64,000 bases of DNA from assembly GCA_963817635.1 (NCBI GenBank), contig CAWFPR010000006.1:124001-188000 (forward strand), written 5' to 3'. This document shows positions 17,480 through 26,269 of the stretch, in pieces. Each line of letters begins with the position of its first letter. Position 1 is the stretch's first letter. The stretch comes from CAWFPR01 sp963817635. GTDB lineage: Bacteria; Acidobacteriota; Vicinamibacteria; Vicinamibacterales; 2-12-FULL-66-21. Both the position numbers and the translations under genes were made by a program. The notes below the pieces were generated by a model. That model ran no database searches. It was not told the DNA's origin and worked only from the letters and a program-made list of their open reading frames with translations.

Positions 17480-17539
17480 AGTCCTGGCCCGTCGCGGCGC
17501 TCCGGATCGGCGGCGACCGACGGCCCTCGCGAACGCGCG

Positions 17540-17571
17540 TTATGAACGAACGCGCGAGCGTTCGTTCATAA
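17540..17571 (-). terminator. Perfect 14-bp inverted repeat downstream of rlmI (terminator-like hairpin)
   Basis: TTATGAACGAACGC (17540-17553), loop GCGA, then its exact complement (17558-17571). It begins seven bases after the rlmI stop. No T-run follows on either strand, so Rho-independent termination would be atypical; mRNA 3'-end protection or a dimeric-protein site are alternatives. Confidence 0.5.
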
Positions 17572-17577
17572 TGCGGG

Positions 17578-18750
17578 CTAGGCGAGCTTCCGCACGATGA
17601 AGCACTTCAGGTAGAACGTCTCGGGCACGGTCACCAGGACCGGATGGTCGCGTCCCTGCATCCGCTTCTCGACAACCGTCACATCGGCATGGGCATCGAC
17701 GGCGGCCGCCGCGATCACGTCGGCAAACATGGCCTCGCTCACGTTGTAGGAACAGCTGCAGGTCACGAGGAAGCCGCCGGGACGGAGGATCTTCAGGGCG
17801 CGCAGGTTGATTTCCTTGTAGCCGGACAGCGCCTTCGGCACGGCGGCCTTGTTCTTCGCGAACGCGGGAGGATCGAGCACGATGGTGTCGAACTGCTCGC
17901 CGCGCCGTTCCAGTTCGCGCAGTTCGTCGAACACGTTCATGGCGCGCGCCTGCACGTTCGACAATCCGTTCCGCCGGGCGTTGGCGCGAATGTGCTCGAC
18001 CGCATCGTCCGAGATGTCGATGGCCAGCACGTCGTCGCAGGCCGGCGCGAGCGCGAGCGCGAAGCCGCCGTGGTAGCTGAACGCGTCGAGGAGCCGGCCG
18101 CGTGCGTAGCGTGCCGCAGCCTCGCGATTCTCGCGTTGATCGAGGAAGAGCCCGGTCTTCTGGCCCCGATGCGCATCGACCTGGTACTCGACGCGCCCGT
18201 CCCGGACGTCGATCGACGGCGGAACCGATCCGTACAGCACCTCGACCTTCTGCTCGAGGCCCTCGAGCAGGCGCACGCGCGGATCATTGCGCGCCAGGAT
18301 GCCGGCCGGCGCCAGCGTCGCGACGAGGATCGCGACGATGTCGGGAAGCAGCCGATCCATGCCCTGTGACAGCGTCTGCACCACCAGGTAGTCTCCGTAG
18401 CGGTCGACGATCAGGGACGGCAGCAGATCGGCTTCCCCATGGACGAGGCGGTACGCGGTGGCGTCGATCGCCAGCGACTCCCGGAATCGCACCGCCTGGG
18501 CGATCCGCGCGCGCCACATCGCGGAATCCGCGGCGGCGGGCGCCCGCGTGAGCATCCGCAGCGCGATCTCGGATCGATCGCTGTACAGGGCGTCGCCGAG
18601 CGCGCGATGACGCGGGCCGAACACGCGCACGATCGCGCCAGGCTCGGCGTGGACGTCGGCCACGTCCGAGCGGTAAATCCACGGGTGGGCGATTCTCGTA
18701 CGCTCTTCGCCGCGCGCGGTAACGGTGACGGTATGCGTGGGCGCGCTCAT
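17578..18750 (-). CDS. rlmI: Class I rRNA large-subunit methyltransferase, RlmI type
   Basis: The 390-residue SAM-dependent methyltransferase has an N-terminal PUA-like RNA-binding domain (to about residue 75), a linker ferredoxin-like region, then the Rossmann fold with LLDAFSYHGGFAL (SAM binding), LDPPAFAKNK (catalytic motif IV) and the catalytic Cys motif CSCSYNV. RlmI methylates C1962 of 23S rRNA to m5C. It is transcribed divergently from rpiB across only 22 bases. A TATAGT box five bases before its ATG suggests a leaderless message. Confidence 0.92.
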   Translation of the reverse strand: MSAPTHTVTVTARGEERTRIAHPWIYRSDVADVHAEPGAIVRVFGPRHRALGDALYSDRSEIALRMLTRAPAAADSAMWRARIAQAVRFRESLAIDATAYRLVHGEADLLPSLIVDRYGDYLVVQTLSQGMDRLLPDIVAILVATLAPAGILARNDPRVRLLEGLEQKVEVLYGSVPPSIDVRDGRVEYQVDAHRGQKTGLFLDQRENREAAARYARGRLLDAFSYHGGFALALAPACDDVLAIDISDDAVEHIRANARRNGLSNVQARAMNVFDELRELERRGEQFDTIVLDPPAFAKNKAAVPKALSGYKEINLRALKILRPGGFLVTCSCSYNVSEAMFADVIAAAAVDAHADVTVVEKRMQGRDHPVLVTVPETFYLKCFIVRKLA

Positions 18751-18772
18751 GAGGGACTATAATCACCATTCT
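18751..18772. promoter_or_regulatory. 22-bp divergent promoter shared by rlmI and rpiB
   Basis: The whole intergenic region contains ACTATAAT. On the plus strand this is a perfect TATAAT (18758-18763), nine bases before the rpiB ATG. On the minus strand the same bases give TATAGT (18761-18756), five bases before the rlmI ATG. The two -10 elements overlap by four bases, so only one polymerase can bind at a time. Any -35 elements would lie inside the opposite coding sequence. Confidence 0.6.
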
Positions 18773-19216
18773 ATGCGCATCGCGATCGGGGCCGATCATG
18801 CGGGGTTTGCGTTGAAGCAGCATCTCATGGAGACGCTCGGCCGCCTGGGGCACGACGTCGACGATCGCGGCACCCACAGCGAGGCGCCGGTCGACTACCC
18901 GCCGATCTGCGCCGACGTCGCCCGCTCTGTCGTGGCGGGCCACGCCGACCGCGGCATCGTCATCGGCGGCAGCGGGCAGGGGGAACAGATCGCCGCCAAC
19001 AAGATTCACGGCATCCGCGCGGCGCTCTGCAACGACCTCTATACGGCCCGCCTGTCGCGCGAGCACAACGACGCCAACGTCCTGTCGATGGGCGGACGGA
19101 TCGTCGCGTCCGGCCTCGCCGACGAAATCGTCACGCTCTGGCTGACAACCGACTACGAGGGCGGACGCCACCAGCGCCGCCTCGATCAGATCACCGCCCT
19201 GGAGAACGCGTCATGA
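18773..19216 (+). CDS. rpiB: Ribose-5-phosphate isomerase B
   Basis: RpiB interconverts ribose 5-phosphate and ribulose 5-phosphate in the pentose phosphate pathway. The 147-residue LacAB/RpiB fold protein starts MRIAIGADHAGF with the conserved Asp-His, has GGSGQGEQIAANKIHGIRAA where the substrate loop lies, and SREHNDANVLSMGGR. The usual Cys of the GCGTG-type loop is replaced by Ser (GGSGQG), as in other members of the LacAB/RpiB superfamily, so activity on related sugars is possible. The stop overlaps the glyA ATG (ATGA). Confidence 0.93.
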   Translation: MRIAIGADHAGFALKQHLMETLGRLGHDVDDRGTHSEAPVDYPPICADVARSVVAGHADRGIVIGGSGQGEQIAANKIHGIRAALCNDLYTARLSREHNDANVLSMGGRIVASGLADEIVTLWLTTDYEGGRHQRRLDQITALENAS

Positions 19217-20474
19217 CTACGCCGTCGCGCTGGCGCTCGCTTGCCGATACGGATCCCGAAATCGCCGCGACGATCGCACAGGAGCTGCACCGTCAGAACA
19301 GCGGCCTGGAGCTGATCGCATCCGAGAATTTCGTGAGCAAGGCGGTGCTCGAGGCGGCCGGCTCGGTGCTGACCAACAAGTACGCCGAAGGCTACCCCGG
19401 CAAGCGGTATTACGGCGGATGCGAGTTCGTCGATGTCGCCGAGTCGCTCGCGATCGCCCGCGCGAAGGAACTGTTCGGCGCCGAACACGCGAACGTGCAG
19501 CCGCACTCGGGCGCCCAGGCGAACATGTCGGTGTACTTCGCGCTGCTCAAGCCCGGCGACACCGTGCTGGGCATGAATCTGGCGCACGGCGGGCATCTGA
19601 CGCACGGGCACCCGCTGAATTTCTCGGGCAAGCTCTACACGATCGTGCCCTACGGCGTGCGCCAGGACGACGAGCGGATCGACTACGACGAGCTCGAGCG
19701 GCTCGCCCACGAACACAAGCCGAAGATGATCATGGTGGGCGCCAGCGCCTATCCGCGCGTGATCGACTTCGAGCGGATCGGCGGGGTGGGCCGTGCGGTC
19801 GGCGCACCGGTCGTGACCGACATGGCGCACATCGCGGGCCTCGTCGCGGCGAAGGTGCACCCGAGCCCCGTGCCGCACTCCGACTTCGTCACGACCACCA
19901 CGCACAAGACGCTGCGGGGTCCGCGCGGCGGGATGGTGCTTTCGCGCGCGCAAGTATGCGAAGGACCTGGATCGCGCGCTCTTCCCGGGCGTGCAGGGCG
20001 GCCCGCTCATGCACATCATCGCCGCCAAGGCGGTGTGCTTCAGGGAGGCCATGGAGCCGGGCTTCGCCGACTACCAGCGTCAAATCGTCTCGAATGCCAG
20101 GCGGCTGGCCGCGGGGCTCTCGGCCGCGGGGTTCCGCCTCGTCAGCGGCGGCACCGACAATCACCTCATGCTGGTCGACGTGTTCTCGAAGGGCCTGACC
20201 GGAAAGGTCGCCGAAGCCGCACTCGGCAAGGCGGGCATCACCGTCAACAAGAACGCGATTCCGTTCGACACGAACCCGCCGATGGTCGCCAGCGGCATCC
20301 GCGTGGGGACGCCCGCCGTGACCAGCCGCGGAATGGGCGAGGCCGAAATGGACACGATCGCGGAGCCTGATCTCGCGCGCGCTCGCCGCTCCGGACGACG
20401 ATGGCGCGCTGGCGCGCGTGCGGGCTGAAGTCGAGGGGCTGTGCCGGACGTTCCCCCTGTATCCGGAGGGGTAG
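19213..20474 (+). CDS. glyA: Serine hydroxymethyltransferase, with two frameshifts
   Basis: GlyA moves the serine hydroxymethyl group to tetrahydrofolate, making glycine and 5,10-methylene-THF. Correcting two surplus bases (about 19951 in the GCGCGC run before AAGTATGCG, and about 20367 in GAGCCTGATC) gives 419 residues, the normal family size. The N-terminus SRWRSLADTDPEIA-type, the AEGYPGKRYYGGCE segment, the PLP lysine in TTTTHKTLRGPRGG and the C-terminal LCRTFPLYPEG are all in place. It overlaps rpiB upstream and the helicase gene downstream by 34 bases. An essential enzyme is unlikely to be a true pseudogene. Confidence 0.93.
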
Positions 20475-22500
20475 TCGCCGCCCGTCGCGCGGATGGCGGC
20501 GCGCTGCGGGCGGCGGTCGAGGCCGCGCTCGCGCCCGGCGGCCCGATCGCGGCTGCACTCCCGGACTTCGAGGCGCGCCCGGGGCAGCTCGAGATGGCCG
20601 CCGCCGTCGCCAGACGCCTTCGCCGAGGGCGGCGTCCTGCTCGCGGAGGCCGGAACAGGCACCGGCAAGACACTCGCCTATCTCGTACCGGCGATCCTGA
20701 GCGGCCAGCGTGTGCTGGTCTCGACCGGCACCAAGAACCTCCAGGAGCAGATCTACTTCAAGGACCTGCCGATCCTGCGCGACTCGCTCGACCGTCCCTT
20801 CAAGGCGACGTACATGAAGGGACGCGGCAACTATCTGTGCCTGCATCGCTTCGACGCGTTTCGCGACGGCACATCGCTCTCCGGGCAGCGCACGTTCCTC
20901 AGCCGCGGCGGAGCCGACGCGCTGCACGTGCGGCCTCATCGACGACTGGCGCCGCGAGACCGACACGGGCGACCGCGCGGAAATCGAGGATCTCCCCGAA
21001 GACTGGCCCTTCTGGAACGAGGTCTCCGCCTCCGCCGAGAACTGCATCGGCGCCCAATGCCCGCACTACGCGGACTGCTTCGTGACGCGCATGCGCCAGC
21101 GCGCCGCCGAATCCGACATCGTCATCGTCAATCATCACCTGCTGTGCGCCGACGCGGCCGTGAGGCAGAGCGCCTACGGCGAAGTGATTCCCGAGTGCCG
21201 GTACACCATCGTGGACGAGGCGCATCAGCTCGAAGACGTGGCGACGCAGTACTTCGGGCTGACCGTCAGCAACTACCGGATCGACGATCTCGTCCGCGAC
21301 GTGGAACGGGCGCTCGGCGCCAGGCAGGTGCCCGATGCCGACCACGCGCGCGCGATCGGGGCCGCGATCGCGCGGGTCGAGGATCATGCCCGGACGCTGT
21401 TCGGCGCGCTCCAGCAGGTGCGTTTCGACGTCCCGGGCGCCGGCGGAGGCGACTCGCGTGTGCGGATCACGCGCCAGCACGTGCTGCGGGTCGCCGACGA
21501 GGGCGCGGCGCTCGCACGGACGGTCGAGGGGCTGGAAGCCGCCATCGCACTGGCCAAGGACGTGCCGGAGGACGTGCTGGCGCTCGGCCGGCGCGCCGTC
21601 GCGCTGCGGGACGACCTGAAGTTCCTGCTCCGCGCGGACGACAGGGACTACGTGTACTACCTCGAGGTCCGCGGCCGGGGCACCTTCCTCAGGGCCGCTC
21701 CCATCGATGTCTCGTCGATCGTGCGCGACCTCCTGCTCGACCGGATGACCGCCACGGTCCTGACCTCCGCCACGCTGACGGTCGATGGGTCATTCGACTA
21801 CCTGCGCGGACGACTGGGCATCGGGCGCGCGCAGCAGGTCCGCCTGCCCTCCGAGTTCGACTACGGGCGCCAGTCGATTCTGTATCTCCCGAAGCGGATG
21901 CCGGACCCGCGATCGCGCGAGTTCGGATCCGCGGCTGCGCGGGAGGTGGTCGAAATCGTCAAGCGGACGGAAGGACGCGCCTTCGTGCTGTTCACGAGCT
22001 ATGCGAACCTCCGGGAGGTGCAGGCGCTCGCCTCGTCGGAGATCGACTATCCGATCCTCGTGCAGGGCACCGCGCCGAGATTCGCATTGCTGCGCGACTT
22101 CAAAGCCACGCCAAACGCCGTGCTGCTGGCAACCTCGAGCTTCTGGCAGGGGGTCGATGTCGTCGGCGAGGCCCTGAGCTGCGTCATCATCGACAAGCTG
22201 CCGTTCGCTTCGCCCGGCGATCCGATCACGTCGGCGCGCATCGAGGCGATCAACGAGCGTGGCGGCTCCGCGTTCAGCGAGTACCAGATCCCGCTGGCCA
22301 TCCTGTCGCTGCAGCAGGGCCTCGGCCGGCTCCTGCGCCATCGGCAGGATCGCGGCGTGCTCGCCGTCCTCGACCCGAGGCTCCGGACGATGGGGTACGG
22401 GCGGAGGTTCCTGGCATCGCTGCCGCCGGCGCCGGTGACGAGCGACCTCGACGCGGTCGGCCGGTTCTTCGCGCGCGCCTCGGAGCGCTCGGATGCGTAG
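20441..22500 (+). CDS. ATP-dependent DNA helicase, DinG/XPD family, with two frameshifts
   Basis: After removing two surplus bases (about 20612 and 20934) the product is 685 residues. Walker A is AEAGTGTGKT (about residue 65), the DEAH box is VDEAHQLED, and the Fe-S cluster cysteines lie between (CLHRF, then CIGAQCPHYADC), the XPD/DinG signature. Motif V/VI appears as SSFWQGVDVVGEAL and LQQGLGRLLRH. DinG unwinds R-loops and forked DNA 5' to 3'. The GTG at 20441 is the first start after an in-frame stop and overlaps glyA; no later ATG precedes residue 52. The stop overlaps the Dam gene by 8 bases. Confidence 0.88.
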
Positions 22501-23428
22501 TGTCCGGACGGCAGTCACGCGGCCGATCCTGAAGTGGGCCGGCGGAAAGCGGCAGCTGCTGCCGGCCCTGCGTCCCTACTACCCGGCGGCATTCGATCGT
22601 TATTTCGAGCCGTTCGTCGGGAGCGGCGCGGTGTTTCTCGACCTGCACAACGCGGGCAGGCTGGAAGGCAGGGAAGCGCGGCTTTCGGATACCAACGCCG
22701 ACATCATCGGCTGCTACCGGATGGTCCGGGACGAGGTCGACCAGGTCATTGCGGCGCTTCAGCAGATGGCCGAGGGCCACGTTGCCGACGGGCGCCGGCA
22801 CTTCTACGCGATTCGCGACGAGCGGTTCAATCCGGAACGCCGGCGCATTCACGCGGAGCCGGACCCCGAGCGGCAGTACACGCCGGACCTCGCCGCGATG
22901 CTGATCTACCTGAACCGCACCGGTTACAACGGGCTGTTCCGCGTGAACCGGCGAGGCAGCTTCAACGTGCCGGCGGGGCGCCACGGGTCGATCCGCATCT
23001 GCGACGGCGACAACCTGCGCCGGCTGTCGGCGGCACTCGGCCGGCCGGGGGTGTCGCTGGCCGTCGCGCCCTTCCAGCCGGCGCTCGCCGGGGCGCGCGC
23101 CGGCGACTTCGTCTACCTCGATCCGCCCTACGCGCCGGTCAGCCGCACGTCGTATTTCACCTCCTACACGGCCGCGCGGTTCGGGCCGGAGCAGCAGGCG
23201 GCCCTCCAGCAAACGGTGATCGCGATCGCCGGGCGCGGCGCCCACGTCCTGCTCAGCAATTCCATTGCGCCCGACATCAGCCGGCTTTACGAGCAAAACA
23301 GCGAGGTCAGGCGGGCGGGCCTGACGACCCGCACCGTCGAGGCGCGCCGGGCGATCAACTCACGCGCCTCGGCGAGGGGAGCGGTCCTGGAGTATCTCAT
23401 TACGAACGTGAGCGCGGCCGAGGGGTAG
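22493..23428 (+). CDS. dam: DNA adenine methylase (Dam/M.MboIA family)
   Basis: The 311-residue group-alpha N6-adenine methyltransferase has the SAM-binding motif I ILKWAGGKRQLLP (residues 12-24) and FEPFVGSGAVF, and catalytic motif IV YLDPPYAPV (about residues 205-213). Family members methylate adenine in GATC or similar sites. No restriction endonuclease is adjacent, so it looks like an orphan methylase. It is coupled to the DinG-like helicase by an 8-base overlap, which hints at a DNA-maintenance operon. GATC specificity is inferred from family and not provable from sequence alone. Confidence 0.92.
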   Translation: MRSVRTAVTRPILKWAGGKRQLLPALRPYYPAAFDRYFEPFVGSGAVFLDLHNAGRLEGREARLSDTNADIIGCYRMVRDEVDQVIAALQQMAEGHVADGRRHFYAIRDERFNPERRRIHAEPDPERQYTPDLAAMLIYLNRTGYNGLFRVNRRGSFNVPAGRHGSIRICDGDNLRRLSAALGRPGVSLAVAPFQPALAGARAGDFVYLDPPYAPVSRTSYFTSYTAARFGPEQQAALQQTVIAIAGRGAHVLLSNSIAPDISRLYEQNSEVRRAGLTTRTVEARRAINSRASARGAVLEYLITNVSAAEG

Positions 23429-23548
23429 TCCGCCAGCGACTTGCCGGAGCGCCGGTGCGACCGGGCGACATCAACGGTGCTAAACTAAGTGTGCTTAATC
23501 ACTCGCTTTAACACCGTTTTTCGGTAGCACATACACGTGGAGGTTCTT

Positions 23549-24538
23549 ATGGTGGGCACACCCATCCGTTGGTCATTTGCGATCTGCGCCCTCGTGGCCG
23601 GCCTGGCCCTGGCGGCCGCGCCGGCAAGCGCACAAACCGGACAAATCAAAGGGACAGTCGTCGACGGACAGAACAAGCCCGTTGAAGGGGCGAAGATCAC
23701 CATCATCAATTCCCAGATGGTCAACCGGAAGTTCGAGACGAAGACGAAGAAGGGCGGCGACTACATCCAGATTGGACTCCCGACGGGCGACTACCAGGTC
23801 AGCGCCGAGAAGAACGGGATGTCGCAGAGCTTCCAGGTGCACGTCGGGCTGGACATGAGAGAAGTGAACTTCACGCTGCTGCCCGCCGCGCAGGCGGCCG
23901 CCGCGCAGATGTCCAAGGAAGACGCGGCCAAGCAGGCGGCGCGGGTCGAAGGCATCAAGACGAAGTTCGCCGAAGGCGCGACGCTCAGCAACGAGGGCAA
24001 GTACGACGAGGCGATCGCAAAGTTCGAGGAAGTGCTCGTCGACGTGCCGAAGTGCGCGGAGTGCTATCTGAACATCGGGTCGGTCTACGCGCAGAAGAAG
24101 GAATACGACAAGTCGGAGGAGATGTACCGCAAGGTCCTCGAGATGAACCCCGACTCGGTTGACGCCTACAACGGACTGGCGACCATCTTCAACGCGCAGA
24201 AGAAGTTCGACGAGGCGCAGCAGGCGAGCGCCGAGGCGACCAAGCGCTCCAGCGCCGCCGCCGGCGGCGTGGCCAATCCCGAGGCGCTGTACAACCAGGG
24301 CGTCATCGCGTGGAACGCGAACGATTTCCAGAAGGCGCAGGAGAGCTTCACCGCGGCGCTCGCCGCCAAGCCGGATCACGCGGAGTCACATTTCATGCTC
24401 GGCAAGGTGTACCTGAATCTCGGCAAGCTGGCTGAGGCGGCGAAGGAATTCGAGACCTACACGAAGATCGCGCCGACCGGTCCAAACGCGAAGGAAGCGG
24501 CTTCGAATTTCGAGATGCTGAAGACGTACATCAAGTAA
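23549..24538 (+). CDS. Exported TPR protein with carboxypeptidase-regulatory-like N-terminal domain
   Basis: The 329-residue product has a signal peptide cleaved near ASAQTG (residue 29), then a small beta-sandwich (GQIKGTVVDGQNKPVEGAKITI, about residues 30-115) of the CarboxypepD_reg/CNA-B type. A run of tetratricopeptide repeats (about 140-320, for example YDEAIAKFEEVLVDVPKCAECYLN) follows. Such proteins organise periplasmic or outer-membrane complexes. ATG 23549 is chosen for the GTGGAGG Shine-Dalgarno five bases upstream. The preceding AT-rich stretch 23480-23530 is likely to hold its promoter. Confidence 0.85.
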   Translation: MVGTPIRWSFAICALVAGLALAAAPASAQTGQIKGTVVDGQNKPVEGAKITIINSQMVNRKFETKTKKGGDYIQIGLPTGDYQVSAEKNGMSQSFQVHVGLDMREVNFTLLPAAQAAAAQMSKEDAAKQAARVEGIKTKFAEGATLSNEGKYDEAIAKFEEVLVDVPKCAECYLNIGSVYAQKKEYDKSEEMYRKVLEMNPDSVDAYNGLATIFNAQKKFDEAQQASAEATKRSSAAAGGVANPEALYNQGVIAWNANDFQKAQESFTAALAAKPDHAESHFMLGKVYLNLGKLAEAAKEFETYTKIAPTGPNAKEAASNFEMLKTYIK

Positions 24539-24545
24539 GACCCCG

Positions 24546-25271
24546 GTGACCCTCGCCGAGACCATCGCAGGGAACCTCTACGACGTCAGGGCCCGGATCG
24601 ACGCGGCGGCCCGCCGCGCCGGCCGGGCACCTGCCGATGTGCGGCTGGTGGCCGTCTCCAAGACCTTCAGTGCGATGCACGTCCGGGCCGCGTACGCCGC
24701 CGGGCAGCGTGATTTTGGCGAGAACAAGGTCCAGGAGGCCCTTCAGAAGATCTCCGACACGGGCGACCTTCAGGTCAACTGGCACCTGATCGGCCACCTG
24801 CAGTCGAACAAGGCGAAGAAAGCCGCCGGTCCGTTCGCCTGCATTCATTCGGTTGACTCGATGGATCTCATCGAACGGCTCGACAGTGCGGCGGCGGCGC
24901 AGGGCGTGTCGCCGGAGGTGCTGGTCCAGGTAGACCTCGCCGGCGAAGCGACGAAGTTCGGAGCCGATGTGACCGAGGCCCGGCGCCTCTTCGACCGGAC
25001 GCTCGCCGCCCGCGCCGTGCGGGTGTCGGGGCTGATGGTGATCCCGCCCTGGAACGATGACCAGGAACAGACGCGCCCGTGGTTCGTGCGGCTGCGCGAA
25101 CTGCGCGACCGGTGGCTCGGTGACGGCGTGCCCCCGTCGGCCCTGCGGCACCTGTCGATGGGCATGAGCCACGATTTCGAAGCCGCCATCGAGGAAGGGG
25201 CCACGCTCGTGCGCGTCGGCACCGCGATTTTCGGCAAGAGAACCCCCGTCATCCAGCCGCCGCCGGCTTAG
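24546..25271 (+). CDS. yggS: PLP homeostasis protein YggS/PROSC family
   Basis: The 241-residue single-domain PLP-binding protein (alanine-racemase N-terminal fold) carries the lysine motif LVAVSKTFS (Lys about residue 38), FGENKVQEAL, WHLIGHLQSNK and the phosphate-binding MGMSHDFEAAIEEGATLVRVGTAIF region. It buffers cellular pyridoxal phosphate and has no known catalytic activity. The GTG start lies 7 bases after the TPR gene stop. The yggS-divIVA-DUF167 order resembles the yggS-sepF-yggT-divIVA neighbourhood of many bacteria. Confidence 0.93.
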   Translation: MTLAETIAGNLYDVRARIDAAARRAGRAPADVRLVAVSKTFSAMHVRAAYAAGQRDFGENKVQEALQKISDTGDLQVNWHLIGHLQSNKAKKAAGPFACIHSVDSMDLIERLDSAAAAQGVSPEVLVQVDLAGEATKFGADVTEARRLFDRTLAARAVRVSGLMVIPPWNDDQEQTRPWFVRLRELRDRWLGDGVPPSALRHLSMGMSHDFEAAIEEGATLVRVGTAIFGKRTPVIQPPPA

Positions 25272-25280
25272 AGAGGCACC

Positions 25281-25920
25281 ATGTTCGAGCGACAGCCCGG
25301 AGAGCCCACCGCCCCAAGCAGCACGTCCGCCGCAGACACGGGATCGCTCCCGGCAGAGCGGGTGATGCGCATCGCGCCGCTCGATTTGCGCCAGCCGCGC
25401 TTCCGCACCGTCATGCGCGGCTTCGACAAGACGGAGGTGGTGGCCTTCCTCACGGAAGCTGCCGACGACTACGAGCATGCGCTGCGGGAAATCGATCGCC
25501 TGCGCCAGGACCTGCACCGGATGGAAACGGCGCTCTCGGAGCATCGCGAGCGCGAAGACAACCTGCGCAACACGCTCCTGACGGCGCAGCGGCTGGCCGA
25601 CCAGGTCCGGGAGGCGGCCCAGAACGAGGCGAAACTCATCCGTACGGGAGGCGAACGGCCGCGCCGACCTGCTCCTCGAAAAGGCGCAGATCAGGCTTGG
25701 GGAGCTCGAGCGCGAGATCACCGACCTCCGGCTGCGCCGCCGCGATGTCGAGGGTTCGCTCGAAGCCTCGATCCAGTCGCTGTACCACGCGCTCGAGTTC
25801 ATCCGCGATACCGACAAGGCCAACGACAGCCTCCCGGTCCATCGCGCGAGTCCGGCGGAGGCAGCCGCGCCCGTCCCCTCACCCGCCGACGCTCACAACC
25901 TGGCCGACGAGCGAAGCTGA
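25281..25920 (+). CDS. divIVA: DivIVA-domain cell division/polarity protein, frameshifted
   Basis: Read across one extra base, the 212-residue protein has a disordered N-terminus, then the DivIVA membrane-binding motif (PLDLRQPRFRTVMRGFDKTEVVAFL, about residues 33-57) followed by a long coiled coil to about residue 180 and a Pro/Ala tail. DivIVA proteins bind curved membrane at septa and poles. The frame breaks around 25650 in CGTACGGGAGG: dropping one G gives RTEANGRADLLLEKAQIRLGELE. The insertion adjoins GTAC. A GAGAGG Shine-Dalgarno precedes the ATG by four bases. Confidence 0.85.
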
Positions 25921-25924
25921 CGCC

Positions 25925-26230
25925 GTGGTGCCGCTTCGCGAGACCCCCGCGGGGGTCACCTTCGCGGTCCGCGTCGTGCCGAGGGCTGGGCGAACCGCGA
26001 TCGCCGGGCTGCGCGGCGATGCGTTGCTCATCCGGCTCGCGGCGGCTCCCGTGGACGGGGCGGCCAACGAGGCGCTGGTCGCCTGTCTCGCGTCCGTGGT
26101 GGACCGTCCCAGGCGCGACGTCTCGATCGTCTCGGGTCAGGCGTCACGCGACAAGCGGATCGCAATCGCGGGCGTGACGGCCGCGGAGGTCGAAGCGCGG
26201 CTTTCCGCTATACTGCCCGGGATCCGTTGA
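25925..26230 (+). CDS. DUF167 (YggU) family protein
   Basis: The 101-residue small alpha/beta protein contains the family core VRVVPRAGRTAIAG, LLIRLAAAPVDGAANEALV and the SGQASRDKRIAIAG segment. Function is unknown; YggU is often found beside yggS, sepF and divIVA, as here. GTG 25925 or the next GTG at 25928 is the start, four to seven bases after the divIVA stop. Confidence 0.85.
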   Translation: MVPLRETPAGVTFAVRVVPRAGRTAIAGLRGDALLIRLAAAPVDGAANEALVACLASVVDRPRRDVSIVSGQASRDKRIAIAGVTAAEVEARLSAILPGIR

Positions 26231-26269
26231 TCGTCACACGCCCGTGTCCTCCAGGCACGGCAGACAACC

